Under the pieces are notes generated by a model, which did no database searches, had not been told where the DNA came from, and saw only the letters and a list, made by a program, of their open reading frames with translations. The translations under genes were made by a program, and so were the position numbers. This document shows, in pieces, positions 37,174 to 46,097 of a stretch of 64,000 bases of DNA. Source of the stretch: Moraxella haemolytica (GTDB taxonomy: Bacteria > Pseudomonadota > Gammaproteobacteria > Pseudomonadales > Moraxellaceae). Position 1 is the first letter of the stretch; each line of letters opens with the position of its first letter. The stretch lies in contig NZ_CP089974.1 of the NCBI RefSeq assembly GCF_030177935.1, positions 248,001 through 312,000 of the forward strand, read 5' to 3'.

Positions 37174-38247
37174 TTATGATGCGTATTGCTTACTGGCTAT
37201 GACTGCTTCATCCATAACCTCTTGCATTTGCTCATCATTTAGGACATTGAACCCATCTTCTTGTTGTAATACAGGCGAGCCGTTTTCATTATAGATGATC
37301 TCGCCATCGCTTGTTTTGATTTTAAATATGGGTATGGTCATGACATCTGCTAGTATGCTAGCAAGGGTATAACCATTTTCAATTTCTCGATGAATAGCCT
37401 TGTCTTGTTCAATGATGTCAAGCCTGTCGGTTTTCACGAGTTCTGCTACGGCTTTTAAATCATCTAAGTAATATATAAACTCTCCATAAATGTCATCAAC
37501 ATTTTTGGTGATAACTTCGACATAGCTAGTTAAATTTTTTAAATAAGCACATGATTTATTTACTTGTTCGGTGTAGTCTCTTACTTCCTGTCTGATTGAC
37601 CTTGCTTTTTCTAAAGCGTCTTCGGCATGGGAGGCAAAAGCCCAACCTGTTATGGCAATCACAGGTGCTGCAACCACGCCACTTAGAATCATAGGGCCTC
37701 CAGTTATACCTAAGCCACCTGCTGCCAATGAACCACCACCAATGGCTGCCATGGTTGCATTGTAAGCTGCTACACCTGATAGAGCGGCTATCGGTGTGCC
37801 TGTAGAAGCTGCTGCCAATGCCATGGTGCTACCATAAACAGCGTAAGCTGCTGCACTACCACCTGCTACACCGCCAACAAGTTTGCCTGCATAAGCAATG
37901 GTGTTCATAGAGATGGCTTCAATTTTTTGTAATTCTAACTCTGGAAGATCAATAGTCAAGGGTTGCTTCTTATTGCTGTTGATTTTACCCAATAGCTCAT
38001 CTGCAATTTCTTGAAACTGATGTATGTCCTGCCCAATTTTCAAGTAAAGCTCACCTAGATCGTCCAATCTTTTTTTAGCACGCTTATCGGCTTTTTCTAG
38101 TTGGGCTTTCTTAGACTCATATTGATCTTTGGCACGCTCAAGAATCTCATCGGCGGTGTTTTTGTCTTGATAGCCGTCTTAGGCTTTTTTAGCACCATAA
38201 ATAGTACTTGCCGCAGCAAGACCGCCTAGAATAAGTGGTAATGGCAT
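37174..38247 (-). pseudogene. Gly/Ala-rich hydrophobic coiled-coil protein, broken by an in-frame stop
   Basis: An excellent ribosome-binding site (AAGGAGA) precedes ATG at 38247, which opens MPLPLILGGLAAASTIYGAKKA and then hits TAA at 38179-38181 (codon 23). The frame continues without interruption for 334 codons: a charged coiled coil (DEILERAKDQYESKKAQLEK), then a long Gly/Ala-rich hydrophobic stretch (about residues 110-205 of the reconstructed 357) with patterns such as GGVAGGSAAAYAV, and an acidic helical tail. It could be a membrane-active or pore-like protein. The stop may be a true nonsense mutation or an error. It follows the WYL regulator by 48 bp on the same strand. I do not recognise the family. 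Confidence 0.78.
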
Positions 38248-38295
38248 GGTTCGTCTCCTTAAAAAATGCTGATAATCAGCGGGTTTAAAATAAAT

Positions 38296-39171
38296 TTAAT
38301 TTAAATATGACCTTAATTCACTCTCAAGCCTATCTTGCCATTCTTTTGGCTCGATAATGGTCAAATGCGGTATCCAACATCGTATAATGGGCGATAATTC
38401 GTCATAATGCCAAACGGTGCTTTGTACGAGCCAGTTGCCACCGGCTTGCTCAGAGATGATGGATTGTTTGGGTAAAATTTGCCTTTGCTGAAAATAGGAT
38501 ATGACCTTTTGACTAACATTGATCAGAACGGTTATTTCTTGTTGCCCAAGCCAAATACTAGCATCGCTTCTAATAATTGCTTCAATGTTGCCATGTTTGA
38601 CAAAGTGGTCTGTGCTGATACTTAAACTGTGAATTTTGCCCAATCGATAGTTTTTTAATTTTTCATTTTCCATGCCTACTAAGTACCAATACCCTTCTTT
38701 AAAAATCAGTTTATAGGGATGGATACTGCGTTCTTTGTTGTCATAATGACAGTGGATGATTTGGCGATGGATAATGGCATGATCTAGCTGTTTCATCATT
38801 TCATTGAGCGTTTGACTGTTTTCATAGGAATGATGATGAATGTGATATGGGCTGTCTGAATTCTGCCGAATCAGTTCTCTTAAAAACCCAATATCCATAT
38901 TTGGTAGCAGGTTGTGAACACCGATGAGTTTTAAAAGCTCGCTCAATTCTTTGTGAGTTAAATTAAACCGTCGTGTATTATCCAGATAAACGACTCCTCG
39001 CTCACGCACAAGAGGTAGGTAACATTCCATGCGATTCAAATCACGGCGAATGGTCTTATCACAAACATCGTATTCTTTCGCTATCGCTTTAGTGCTTAGC
39101 TTCTCGTTGCTGTTTAGACGGATAAAAATATCGGCAAATCTGTCTGCCAATCGTTCGTGTTTATTGCTCAT
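38296..39171 (-). CDS. WYL-domain transcriptional regulator
   Basis: A 291-residue regulator. The N-terminal helix-turn-helix region (STKAIAKEYDVCDKTIRRDLNRME) resembles DeoR-type domains. The middle WYL domain (HRQIIHCHYDNKERSIHPYKLIFKEGYWYLVGM) has the ligand-binding pattern, here YWYLVG, followed by a WCX-like C-terminal part (about 200-291). Such proteins (BrxR/CapW type) commonly repress phage-defence operons until infection. The start at 39171 (MSNKHERLADRF) is preferred over 19 codons upstream because the longer version would run through the promoter. It heads the leftward unit containing the two broken genes, and its -35 overlaps a palindrome. Confidence 0.9.
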   Translation of the reverse strand: MSNKHERLADRFADIFIRLNSNEKLSTKAIAKEYDVCDKTIRRDLNRMECYLPLVRERGVVYLDNTRRFNLTHKELSELLKLIGVHNLLPNMDIGFLRELIRQNSDSPYHIHHHSYENSQTLNEMMKQLDHAIIHRQIIHCHYDNKERSIHPYKLIFKEGYWYLVGMENEKLKNYRLGKIHSLSISTDHFVKHGNIEAIIRSDASIWLGQQEITVLINVSQKVISYFQQRQILPKQSIISEQAGGNWLVQSTVWHYDELSPIIRCWIPHLTIIEPKEWQDRLESELRSYLN

Positions 39172-39201
39172 GTGTTTTATAATCGTTTGTTGCCTTGTTA
39201 A

Positions 39202-39264
39202 TATATAGCAAAACGCCAATAATTGCATGAAAAAATTGTACTCATTTTGAGTAAATCATGCAAT
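39202..39264. promoter_or_regulatory. Divergent promoter region with nested palindromic operator
   Basis: Two palindromes are nested: ATTGCATGA (39222-39230) with TCATGCAAT (39256-39264), and inside them TACTCA-TTT-TGAGTA (39239-39253). The leftward WYL promoter has an extended -10 TGCTATATA (39202-39210, minus) and its -35 position lies on the left outer arm. The right outer arm covers the start codon of the XRE gene. A dimeric repressor bound here would block both genes. Confidence 0.75.
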
Positions 39265-39524
39265 ATGATGTAAATAAGTCGGCTATGACTAAAAGTATTC
39301 ACACCGCTCAAATGATGAGTCTGCGAACATGGTTGTATCATGAACGCAAAGCTCAAAACCTATCCATGCGTACACTTGCTCAACGATTGGGTCGTCCTCA
39401 CTCCTTCGTCCAACGGGTAGAGAATGGCGATCGTCGTCTGGATATGGTTAAATTTGTTCAATATTGCCAAGCTCTCAATGTTGACCCTAGGGTAGGGCTT
39501 AAACTGATTCTTTGTATAGAATAA
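39258..39524 (+). CDS. XRE-family DNA-binding protein
   Basis: An 88-residue protein made mostly of one XRE/Cro-type helix-turn-helix: LRTWLYHERKAQNLSMRTLAQRLGRPHSFVQRVENGDRRLDMVKFVQYCQAL, with the recognition helix in RPHSFVQRVE. No other domain is present. Several ATGs (39258, 39285, 39312) could be the start; the first has GAGTAAA upstream but overlaps the operator. It is divergent from the WYL regulator, so it probably controls the same intergenic region and perhaps the broken two-gene unit. Confidence 0.85.
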   Translation: MQYDVNKSAMTKSIHTAQMMSLRTWLYHERKAQNLSMRTLAQRLGRPHSFVQRVENGDRRLDMVKFVQYCQALNVDPRVGLKLILCIE

Positions 39525-39812
39525 ATCATATGATGGACAGGTTGTGTTCGTAATAATAAGATTTGTTCTTTAAATTAAAAATTAATTGATGACAACCTTA
39601 TCATCATTAAAATGGGACGATTACCCATAAAAAATACAGATATGGTGGTGGCAGTGAAATACCTGACATTGAAACATGATTTGGATATTAAGAATCTTTG
39701 ATAAAATAAATCAATAAAAAACAATAGCTTATAAAATTATTTTAAAATTAATAAAAAAATAACTTGCACAATATGAAATTTATGTTATTATACGCACCAC
39801 TTAGGAAACACC
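39525..39812. promoter_or_regulatory. Intergenic region with tRNA cluster promoter
   Basis: About 290 bp, very AT-rich, no gene seen. The probable tRNA promoter is TTGCAC (39764-39769), a 16-bp spacer and TATTAT (39786-39791), about 20 bp before the first tRNA. Confidence 0.6.
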
Positions 39813-39888
<76 letters not shown>

Positions 39889-39971
39889 CTCCTAAGAAAT
39901 CTTTCAGATATAGCCCTGTTGTTAGGCTTAATCTTTTAAATGACCATTAAAAGATATATCTGTACCAAATT

Positions 39972-40055
39972 GGTGGGGTTGGGGAGCGGTCAAACCCAAC
40001 AGACTGTAACTCTGTCGCGAAAGCTTCGAAGGTTCGAATCCTTCCCCCACCACCA
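39972..40055 (+). tRNA. tRNA-Tyr (GTA)
   Basis: An 84-nt class II tRNA with a long variable arm (TCGCGAAAGCTTCGA). The acceptor GGTGGGG pairs with CCCCACC, with encoded CCA. The anticodon loop CTGTAAC gives GTA. Confidence 0.97.
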
Positions 40056-40084
40056 TATTTATACTACCTTATATTTACTGCCCT

Positions 40085-40158
40085 GCGGGTGTAGTTTAGT
40101 GGTAGAACCTCAGCCTTCCAAGCTGATGGTGCGGGTTCGATTCCCGCCACCCGCTCCA
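40085..40158 (+). tRNA. tRNA-Gly (TCC)
   Basis: A 74-nt tRNA with acceptor GCGGGTG / CACCCGC, then T and an encoded CCA. The anticodon loop CTTCCAA gives TCC. Confidence 0.97.
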
Positions 40159-40162
40159 TTTT

Positions 40163-40237
<75 letters not shown>

Positions 40238-40972
40238 TATTTATTAGCTTTTTAATAAGTTTGTCCGTTAGATTTACTTGTCATTTAGATTTTTATTTTC
40301 TGTATTCTTAGCTAGAATATGGATTTTTTTGTATTTAAAAAATCCATATTGCCAACTTTATGCCAGAGGTAAATTTTGGCAAATGATGGTAATTATTGGT
40401 GAGACAAGAACCGTCATTCATGCAGATGAAAGCCTACAATAAAGCAATACCGCTTATTGGTGTTGGGTTTGTCTTTTGATGGCGATTATACTAAGTGTAT
40501 GTTGGCTGTATGCCCATCTTATTCTATGACTTTAGAACAGTTCTCCTGTAGTTTTGCACCAAATGGGTGTATATGTGCAACAAAATGGCTATCAAAGCAT
40601 GCAATGATGACAACCAAAAACAGCAAATATTGACTAACTTCTGAATGCACAAAGGATGTTAAATTGATATTTGGCTTGACTGTTTATTGGTGATGATGTT
40701 TTATTTAGTAGGTGTGCTGATTGCTTGTGAGAAATGATGATGTGGGGGTTTTATGGGGCATCTTTGCTGTTGCTGACTGATATACAGATTGGGCGATGGT
40801 GATTTTTGTGAGCTACGCCATGCGAAGAAAAGCCATGTAAAACCTGTTTGATGGTTGCAAACACTTGGTTGTGTGTTATAATAGAAGAGATATAGCAAAT
40901 AATTTGCTAGATGGCTCGATAGAATAATGGGCAATCATTATTTTATTTTTTAAACAACATGAGGATATACTT
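40238..40972. other. Long intergenic region between the tRNA cluster and tuf
   Basis: 735 bp without a recognisable gene or repeat family on either strand. It holds a perfect 14-bp inverted repeat (40316-40329 and 40337-40350, AATATGGATTTTTT and complement) and, near tuf, the tuf promoter and two small leader hairpins (AGCAAATAATTTGCT at 40894-40908; AATAATG/CATTATT at 40923-40942). Confidence 0.6.
40855..40882 (+). promoter_or_regulatory. tuf promoter
   Basis: TTGCAA (40855-40860), a 16-bp spacer and TATAAT (40877-40882), giving a leader of about 85 nt with two small A/T-rich stem-loops. Confidence 0.75.
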
Positions 40973-42163
40973 ATGGCCAAAGCCAAGTTCGAACGTAACA
41001 AACCACACGTAAATGTAGGCACCATCGGTCACGTTGACCACGGTAAAACCACACTAACTGCTGCTATCGCTACTGTTGCTGCTAAGCACCACGGTGGTGA
41101 AGCTAAAGACTATGCTGCTATTGACTCAGCTCCTGAAGAAAAAGCACGTGGTATTACCATTAACACTTCTCACATTGAATACGACACTCAAGCTCGTCAC
41201 TACGCACACGTAGACTGCCCAGGCCACGCTGACTATGTTAAAAACATGATCACTGGTGCAGCTCAAATGGACGGTGCTATCTTGGTTGTTGCTGCAACTG
41301 ACGGCCCAATGCCACAAACTCGTGAGCACATCCTACTATCTCGTCAGGTTGGCGTACCATACATCATGGTATTTATGAACAAGTGTGACCTTGTTGATGA
41401 CGAAGAGCTACTAGAGCTAGTAGAAATGGAAGTGCGTGAACTTCTATCTGACTACGACTTCCCAGGTGATGACACACCAATCATCAAAGGTTCTGCACTA
41501 CTAGGTCTAAACGGTGATCAAGGTCAATATGGCGAACCAGCTATCCTTGAGCTACTAGACACTCTAGACAGCTATATCCCAGAGCCAGAGCGTGACATCG
41601 ATCGTCCATTCCTAATGCCAATCGAAGATGTATTCTCAATCTCTGGTCGTGGTACTGTTGTAACTGGTCGTGTTGAGTCTGGTATCATCAAAGTTGGTGA
41701 TGAAGTTGAAATCGTTGGTATCAAAGACACTGCTAAGACTACCTGTACTGGTGTTGAAATGTTCCGTAAGCTACTAGACGAAGGTCGTGCTGGCGAGAAC
41801 TGTGGTGTACTACTTCGTGGTACTAAGCGTGAAGAAGTTCAGCGTGGTCAAGTACTTGCTAAGCCAGGTTCAATCACTCCGCACACTCAATTTGACGCAG
41901 AAGTATACGTACTATCAAAAGAAGAAGGTGGTCGTCACACGCCATTCCTAAATGGCTATCGCCCACAATTCTACTTCCGTACTACTGACGTAACTGGCGC
42001 CATCACTCTACAAGAAGGTACTGAAATGGTTATGCCTGGCGACAACGTTGAGATGAGTGTCGAGCTTATCCACCCAATCGCTATGGACAAAGGTCTACGC
42101 TTCGCTATCCGTGAAGGTGGTCGTACTGTAGGTGCTGGTGTTGTTGCTAATGTTAAAGGCTAA
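40973..42163 (+). CDS. tuf: Elongation factor Tu
   Basis: A 396-residue EF-Tu of standard length. G1 is [14 protein letters not shown] (about 19-32), G3 [13 protein letters not shown]4 NKCDLVDD. Domains II and III follow to the conserved end [10 protein letters not shown]. It delivers aminoacyl-tRNA to the ribosome. Codon use is strongly biased compared with neighbouring genes (many CTA leucine and GGT glycine codons), consistent with very high expression. This copy is the tRNA-linked tufB-type gene; a second tuf in the str operon would be expected elsewhere. GAGGAT precedes the ATG. Confidence 0.99.
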   Translation: MAKAKFERNKPHVNVGTIGHVDHGKTTLTAAIATVAAKHHGGEAKDYAAIDSAPEEKARGITINTSHIEYDTQARHYAHVDCPGHADYVKNMITGAAQMDGAILVVAATDGPMPQTREHILLSRQVGVPYIMVFMNKCDLVDDEELLELVEMEVRELLSDYDFPGDDTPIIKGSALLGLNGDQGQYGEPAILELLDTLDSYIPEPERDIDRPFLMPIEDVFSISGRGTVVTGRVESGIIKVGDEVEIVGIKDTAKTTCTGVEMFRKLLDEGRAGENCGVLLRGTKREEVQRGQVLAKPGSITPHTQFDAEVYVLSKEEGGRHTPFLNGYRPQFYFRTTDVTGAITLQEGTEMVMPGDNVEMSVELIHPIAMDKGLRFAIREGGRTVGAGVVANVKG

Positions 42164-42210
42164 TCTTTAACAAACCAACACAAACCAAAACAAAGCATCA
42201 GCTTTAACCC

Positions 42211-42241
42211 AAAACCCCTGCCAGAGATGGTGGGGGTTTTT
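42211..42241 (+). terminator. Intrinsic terminator of tuf
   Basis: AAAACCCCTGCCA pairs with TGGTGGGGGTTTT around GAGA (a mismatched GC-rich stem), followed by T. It lies 48 bp after the tuf stop. Confidence 0.85.
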
Positions 42242-42271
42242 GGTTGGGTGGTAAAAAATTATAATTAAGAC

Positions 42272-42299
42272 TTGTATTTTTAAAAAAACCTGCTATAAT
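42272..42299 (+). promoter_or_regulatory. Promoter of tRNA-Trp and secE-nusG
   Basis: TTGTAT (42272-42277), a 16-bp spacer ending in TGC and TATAAT (42294-42299), 18 bp upstream of the tRNA. Confidence 0.75.
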
Positions 42300-42317
42300 A
42301 GCAGTCCTTAACACCTT

Positions 42318-42393
42318 AGGCGATTGGCTCAATTGGTAGAGCATCGGTCTCCAAAACCGAGGGTTGGGGGTTCGAGTCCCTCATCGCCTGCCA
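42318..42393 (+). tRNA. tRNA-Trp (CCA)
   Basis: A 76-nt tRNA with acceptor AGGCGAT / ATCGCCT and an encoded CCA. The anticodon loop CTCCAAA gives CCA. It is 63 bp upstream of secE, the common proteobacterial arrangement. Confidence 0.97.
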
Positions 42394-42456
42394 TCTTATC
42401 TTTCCATACCATTCTTTTAATCATAAAAAATTGGTCACTCCAAGGCAATCTTCTGC

Positions 42457-42933
42457 ATGAGCGATAATAAACATTTTGATTCACAAGCTGAAACTGTGGC
42501 GTCAAATAGCTCAGGCCAGCAAAAAAAACCAATTATCATATCCAAAGAAAATGTTGTCGAAGTTGCAAAAAAGCGTTCGGGAACAGACTACATTCTTTGG
42601 CTTTTAGCGATTGTTGTGTTGATTGGTGCAACCCTTGCTCCTGAATATTTGCCAAGATACTGGGTTTATGCAAATGACATTTGGATTCAGCTTGGAATTA
42701 CGGTGGTTTTGGTTGTTTTTGCTATTGTGTGTTTAGCACTTACTCATCAAGGCAGAGCTTTTAAGACCTTGCTAAAAGATGCAGGCATTGAGCTAAGACG
42801 AGTAACTTGGCCAAGTAAAGACGAAACCATTCGCTATACTTGGCAGACAGTTTTGGCAATAATTATTTTTGGGCTAGTCATTTGGCTTTTAGATAATGTT
42901 TTTAACAAAATTGTTGGTTTTATTTTAAATTAA
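42457..42933 (+). CDS. secE: Preprotein translocase subunit SecE
   Basis: A 158-residue SecE, somewhat longer than the 127 residues of Escherichia coli. It has a hydrophilic Ser/Gln-rich N-terminus (about 1-40), two hydrophobic segments (about 45-62 and 72-92), and the conserved C-terminal part ELRRVTWPSKDETIRYTW followed by the essential third membrane helix (about 130-152). It is a core part of the SecYEG channel. It is co-transcribed with tRNA-Trp and with nusG, 31 bp downstream. Confidence 0.96.
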   Translation: MSDNKHFDSQAETVASNSSGQQKKPIIISKENVVEVAKKRSGTDYILWLLAIVVLIGATLAPEYLPRYWVYANDIWIQLGITVVLVVFAIVCLALTHQGRAFKTLLKDAGIELRRVTWPSKDETIRYTWQTVLAIIIFGLVIWLLDNVFNKIVGFILN

Positions 42934-42964
42934 TTCATTTTTAAATTGATTCAAGGGTGATGCG

Positions 42965-43495
42965 ATGCGTTGGTATATTATCCAAGCATTTTCAGGTTAT
43001 GAAAAGCAAGTACAAAGGTCTTTGATTGAGCGTATCAAACGCAGTGAATTTGCTGAATCTTTTGGTGATGTGCTTGTGCCAACCGAAGAAGTTATCGAGA
43101 TGCGTGACGGTAAAAAACGCACAGTTGAGCACAAGCTGTTCCCTGGTTATGTCTTGATTAATATGGAGATGACCGAAGATACTTGGCATATCGTTAGAAG
43201 CTGTCCGAATATCACAGGTTTTATCGGAGGCACTCCAGAAAACCCAGCACCTATTACCAAAGCTGAAGCTGACCGTATCTTAAACCGCATTCAAAAGGGT
43301 AACGATGCCCCTCGTCCAAAAACCATGTTTGAACCTGGCGAAGAAGTGCTGGTGATTGATGGTCCATTTACCGACTTTAAAGGCTTGGTTAAAAAAGTTG
43401 ATTACGATAAATCAAAATTACATTTGACTGTCAGCGTGTTCAATCGCCCAACGGAAGTTGAGCTTGAGTTCACTAAAGTTGAAAAGATTAATTAG
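42965..43495 (+). CDS. nusG: Transcription elongation/antitermination factor NusG
   Basis: A 176-residue NusG. The N-terminal NGN domain begins RWYIIQAFSGYEKQV and contains HKLFPGYVLI. The C-terminal KOW domain is PGEEVLVIDGPFTDFKGLV. It binds RNA polymerase and links it to Rho and to the ribosome; rho is also in this window. AGGGTGATGCG precedes the ATG. Confidence 0.98.
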   Translation: MRWYIIQAFSGYEKQVQRSLIERIKRSEFAESFGDVLVPTEEVIEMRDGKKRTVEHKLFPGYVLINMEMTEDTWHIVRSCPNITGFIGGTPENPAPITKAEADRILNRIQKGNDAPRPKTMFEPGEEVLVIDGPFTDFKGLVKKVDYDKSKLHLTVSVFNRPTEVELEFTKVEKIN

Positions 43496-43619
43496 TTTTG
43501 ATATAATTTAATTTTTGCTCTAGGCGTTGCTTAGGGCTTTTCGTTGAATTAAATATTGATTTAATTCTTAACCCTGGGGAGCTATTTTAGCGTTATTACC
43601 CACCATTGGAGAGAATCTC

Positions 43620-44051
43620 ATGGCAAAGAAGATTGATGGCTACATCAAGCTACAAGTGCCTGCTGGTAAGGCAAACCCATCACCACCGATTGGTCCAGCT
43701 TTGGGTCAAAAAGGTGTGAATATCATGGCTTTTTGTAAAGAGTTTAATGCAGCATCTGCAAACTTTGAGCCAGGCTTGCCAATCCCAGTTGTTATCACTG
43801 TTTTTAACGACAAGTCTTTCACTTTCATCATGAAGTCGCCACCTGCGGCAGTCCTACTGCGTAAAGCAGCTGGCATTGCTAAAGGTTCTAGTGTACCTAA
43901 CAAAGACAAAGTTGGTACAGTAACTCGTGCACAACTAGAAGAAATCGTAAAAACCAAAGAGGCAGACCTAACCGCTGCTGAACTTGAAGCGGCAATTCGT
44001 ACTATTGCAGGTACTGCTCGCTCAATGGGTCTAAATGTGGAGGGTGTATAA
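43620..44051 (+). CDS. rplK: 50S ribosomal protein L11
   Basis: A 143-residue L11 with the N-terminal PxxP region [22 protein letters not shown] and the C-terminal 23S-binding domain ending [13 protein letters not shown]. It forms the GTPase-associated centre stalk base. Its stop overlaps the rplA start (TAATG, one base). GGAGAGAATCTC precedes the ATG. rplA, the known autoregulator of this unit, lies immediately downstream. Confidence 0.98.
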   Translation: MAKKIDGYIKLQVPAGKANPSPPIGPALGQKGVNIMAFCKEFNAASANFEPGLPIPVVITVFNDKSFTFIMKSPPAAVLLRKAAGIAKGSSVPNKDKVGTVTRAQLEEIVKTKEADLTAAELEAAIRTIAGTARSMGLNVEGV

Positions 44052-44752
44052 TGGCTAAGCTAACTAAGCGTCAAAAGCTAATCAACGAGAAAGTTGATAC
44101 TAAAAAACTATACACCATCGAAGAAGCAGTTGCGATTTTGAATGATTTGCCAGCAGCAAAATTCAAAGAGTCTATTGATATCGCCATCAATCTAGGTGTT
44201 GACCCTCGTAAGTCAGACCAAGTTGTTCGTGGTGCTACCAATCTACCTGCAGGTACTGGTAAAACTAAGCGTGTTGCAGTATTTGCTCAAGGTGCGGCTG
44301 CTGAAGCTGCTAAAGAAGCTGGTGCTGATGTTGTTGGTTTTGAAGACTTGGCAGAAAGCATTAAAGCTGGCAACCTTGACTTTGATGTGGTAATCGCATC
44401 TCCAGACGCAATGCGTGTGGTTGGTCAATTGGGTACTGTACTTGGTCCACGCGGTCTCATGCCAAACCCAAAAGTTGGCACAGTAACTGCCGATGTTGCT
44501 ACTGCGGTTAAAAACACCAAAGCAGGTCAGGCACAATACCGTGTTGATAAAGCAGGTATTATCCATGCTTCTATCGGTCAAGTTGGTTTTACTGGTGAGC
44601 AAATCGAACAAAACGCAACTGCTTTATTGAACGATTTAAAGCGTGCTAAACCAGCGACCTCTAAAGGTATTTATATTAAGAAAATTACCTTGTCTAGCAC
44701 CATGGGTCCTGGCATCGCCATCGATCCAGTACCGCACCGTGCGAACAAGTAA
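44051..44752 (+). CDS. rplA: 50S ribosomal protein L1
   Basis: A 233-residue L1 of normal length (signature [11 protein letters not shown] after LGPRGLMPN). It forms the mobile L1 stalk that moves deacylated tRNA at the E site, and usually represses its own operon by binding the mRNA leader; the 124-bp rplK leader upstream may contain that site. The start is the ATG overlapping the rplK stop. Confidence 0.98.
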   Translation: MAKLTKRQKLINEKVDTKKLYTIEEAVAILNDLPAAKFKESIDIAINLGVDPRKSDQVVRGATNLPAGTGKTKRVAVFAQGAAAEAAKEAGADVVGFEDLAESIKAGNLDFDVVIASPDAMRVVGQLGTVLGPRGLMPNPKVGTVTADVATAVKNTKAGQAQYRVDKAGIIHASIGQVGFTGEQIEQNATALLNDLKRAKPATSKGIYIKKITLSSTMGPGIAIDPVPHRANK

Positions 44753-45063
44753 GAGATAATTGTGGCGGACGCTTAGTCAGATAATTCTTGATTTTTTCGG
44801 CGTTTTGCTTATAATACTCAATTTCGTTGCTAGTTTTCCCGTTATCAAAATTAGCAACGCCATATTTTTAGTTCAGCACAGCGGGTTGTGCTGTCTAAGA
44901 CCGTAGGTGTGATTGATTGTTTTCAAGCAATTACCTAAATTATGAATAAAACCATAAGCCTACGCAGACGGAAAGACGATAAGTCGCCGTATTTTGGTGT
45001 AGATTTTTTAAATCTATAAAACTTGCTTATTATCCGCATGGATAATAAATATGGAGACAACCC
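44753..45063 (+). promoter_or_regulatory. rplJL promoter and L10 leader
   Basis: A promoter is seen at 44788-44815 (TTGATT, 16 bp, TATAAT). The following leader of about 240 nt is structured: GTTGCTAG pairs with a downstream TTAGCAAC, and CGTAGG (44902-44907) pairs with CCTACG (44959-44964), followed by CAGACGG. The last element matches, by recollection, the L10-binding leader of gammaproteobacterial rplJ mRNAs, through which L10(L12)4 represses translation. Confidence 0.75.
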
Positions 45064-45567
45064 ATGGCACTAAATCTTCAAAACAAACAAGCAATTGTTG
45101 CTGAAGTAAATGAAGCTGCCAAAGGTGCGCTCTCTGCTGTTGTTGCCGATTCTCGTGGCGTAACAGTAGCACAGATGACCGAACTTCGTAAATCGGCTCG
45201 TGCAGCAGGTGTTGATATGCGTATCGTGCGTAATACTTTATTACGCCGTGCCCTAGAAGATACCGATTTTGCTTGCATGAACGATACATTCGTTGGTCCT
45301 ACTCTAATTGCATTTTCAAATGAACACCCAGGTGCAGCAGCACGCTTGTTCAAAGAATTTGCAAAGGGCAACGACAAGTTCGAAATCAAAGGCGCAGCTT
45401 TTGAAGGCGAATTTATTGATGCAAAATCAATCGATAAACTTGCAACACTACCAACCTACGACGAAGCTATTGCTCGTTTGATGGGTACAATGAAAGAAGC
45501 GGCAGCTGGCAAACTTGCGCGTACTTTGGCTGCACTTCGAGACAAACTGCAAGCAGAAGCGGCTTAA
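45064..45567 (+). CDS. rplJ: 50S ribosomal protein L10
   Basis: A 167-residue L10. The N-terminal rRNA-binding part includes [18 protein letters not shown] and [13 protein letters not shown], and the C-terminal helix (about 140-167) binds L7/L12 dimers. It forms the stalk base and is the autorepressor acting on the leader upstream. GGAGAC lies 6 nt before the ATG. The final helix [17 protein letters not shown] is typical. Confidence 0.98.
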   Translation: MALNLQNKQAIVAEVNEAAKGALSAVVADSRGVTVAQMTELRKSARAAGVDMRIVRNTLLRRALEDTDFACMNDTFVGPTLIAFSNEHPGAAARLFKEFAKGNDKFEIKGAAFEGEFIDAKSIDKLATLPTYDEAIARLMGTMKEAAAGKLARTLAALRDKLQAEAA

Positions 45568-45636
45568 TTTTTCCAAATATTTTAAAAATTATCCGTTTAA
45601 TTTATTTTATACTCTTATTTCATAGGAACAATTGCT

Positions 45637-46008
45637 ATGTCACTAACTAACGAACAAATTCTAGATGCAATCGCAGAAAAATCAGTAATGGAAATCGTTG
45701 AGCTTATCTCTGCGATGGAAGAAAAATTCGGCGTGTCTGCAGCAGCTCTAGCAGCAGCTCCAGCAGCTGGCGGCGAAGCAGCAGCAGCTGAAGAAAAAGA
45801 CGACTTCAATGTTGTTCTAACTTCTGGCGGCGACAAGAAAGTAGCTGTTATTAAAGTAGTTCGTGAAGTAACTGGTCTAGGTCTAAAAGAAGCTAAAGAC
45901 CTAGTTGAAGGTGCTCCACAAACTATCAAAGAAGGTGCATCTAAAGCTGAAGCTGAAGAGCTTAAGAAGAAACTTGAAGAAGCTGGCGCAAGCGTTGAGC
46001 TTAAGTAA
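45637..46008 (+). CDS. rplL: 50S ribosomal protein L7/L12
   Basis: A 123-residue L7/L12. It has an N-terminal dimerisation domain, an Ala/Gly hinge ([15 protein letters not shown], about 40-54) and the factor-binding C-terminal domain [28 protein letters not shown]. It recruits translation GTPases. Highly biased codon use. A terminator-like hairpin follows, which in this operon usually reduces but does not abolish readthrough to rpoB. Confidence 0.99.
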   Translation: MSLTNEQILDAIAEKSVMEIVELISAMEEKFGVSAAALAAAPAAGGEAAAAEEKDDFNVVLTSGGDKKVAVIKVVREVTGLGLKEAKDLVEGAPQTIKEGASKAEAEELKKKLEEAGASVELK

Positions 46009-46060
46009 TTTTAGTCATCAGTTGCCATTGATGATTTAATGGTCTGATTAAAATGATTTA

Positions 46061-46097
46061 AAAAAGCCAATTTTGCATTTGCAATTTTGGCTTTTTT
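46061..46097 (+). terminator. Terminator/attenuator after rplL
   Basis: AAAAAGCCAA-TT-TTGC-ATTT-GCAA-TT-TTGGCTTTTTT: a stem with a symmetric internal TT/TT loop and a T run. It sits between rplL and rpoB, where partial termination sets the ratio of ribosomal protein to polymerase subunit expression. Confidence 0.85.

Noticed and set aside
40316-40350. 14-bp inverted repeat as terminator of the tRNA cluster
   Set aside because: The T run is inside the stem and no T run follows the second arm on the plus strand, so the usual terminator criteria are not met.
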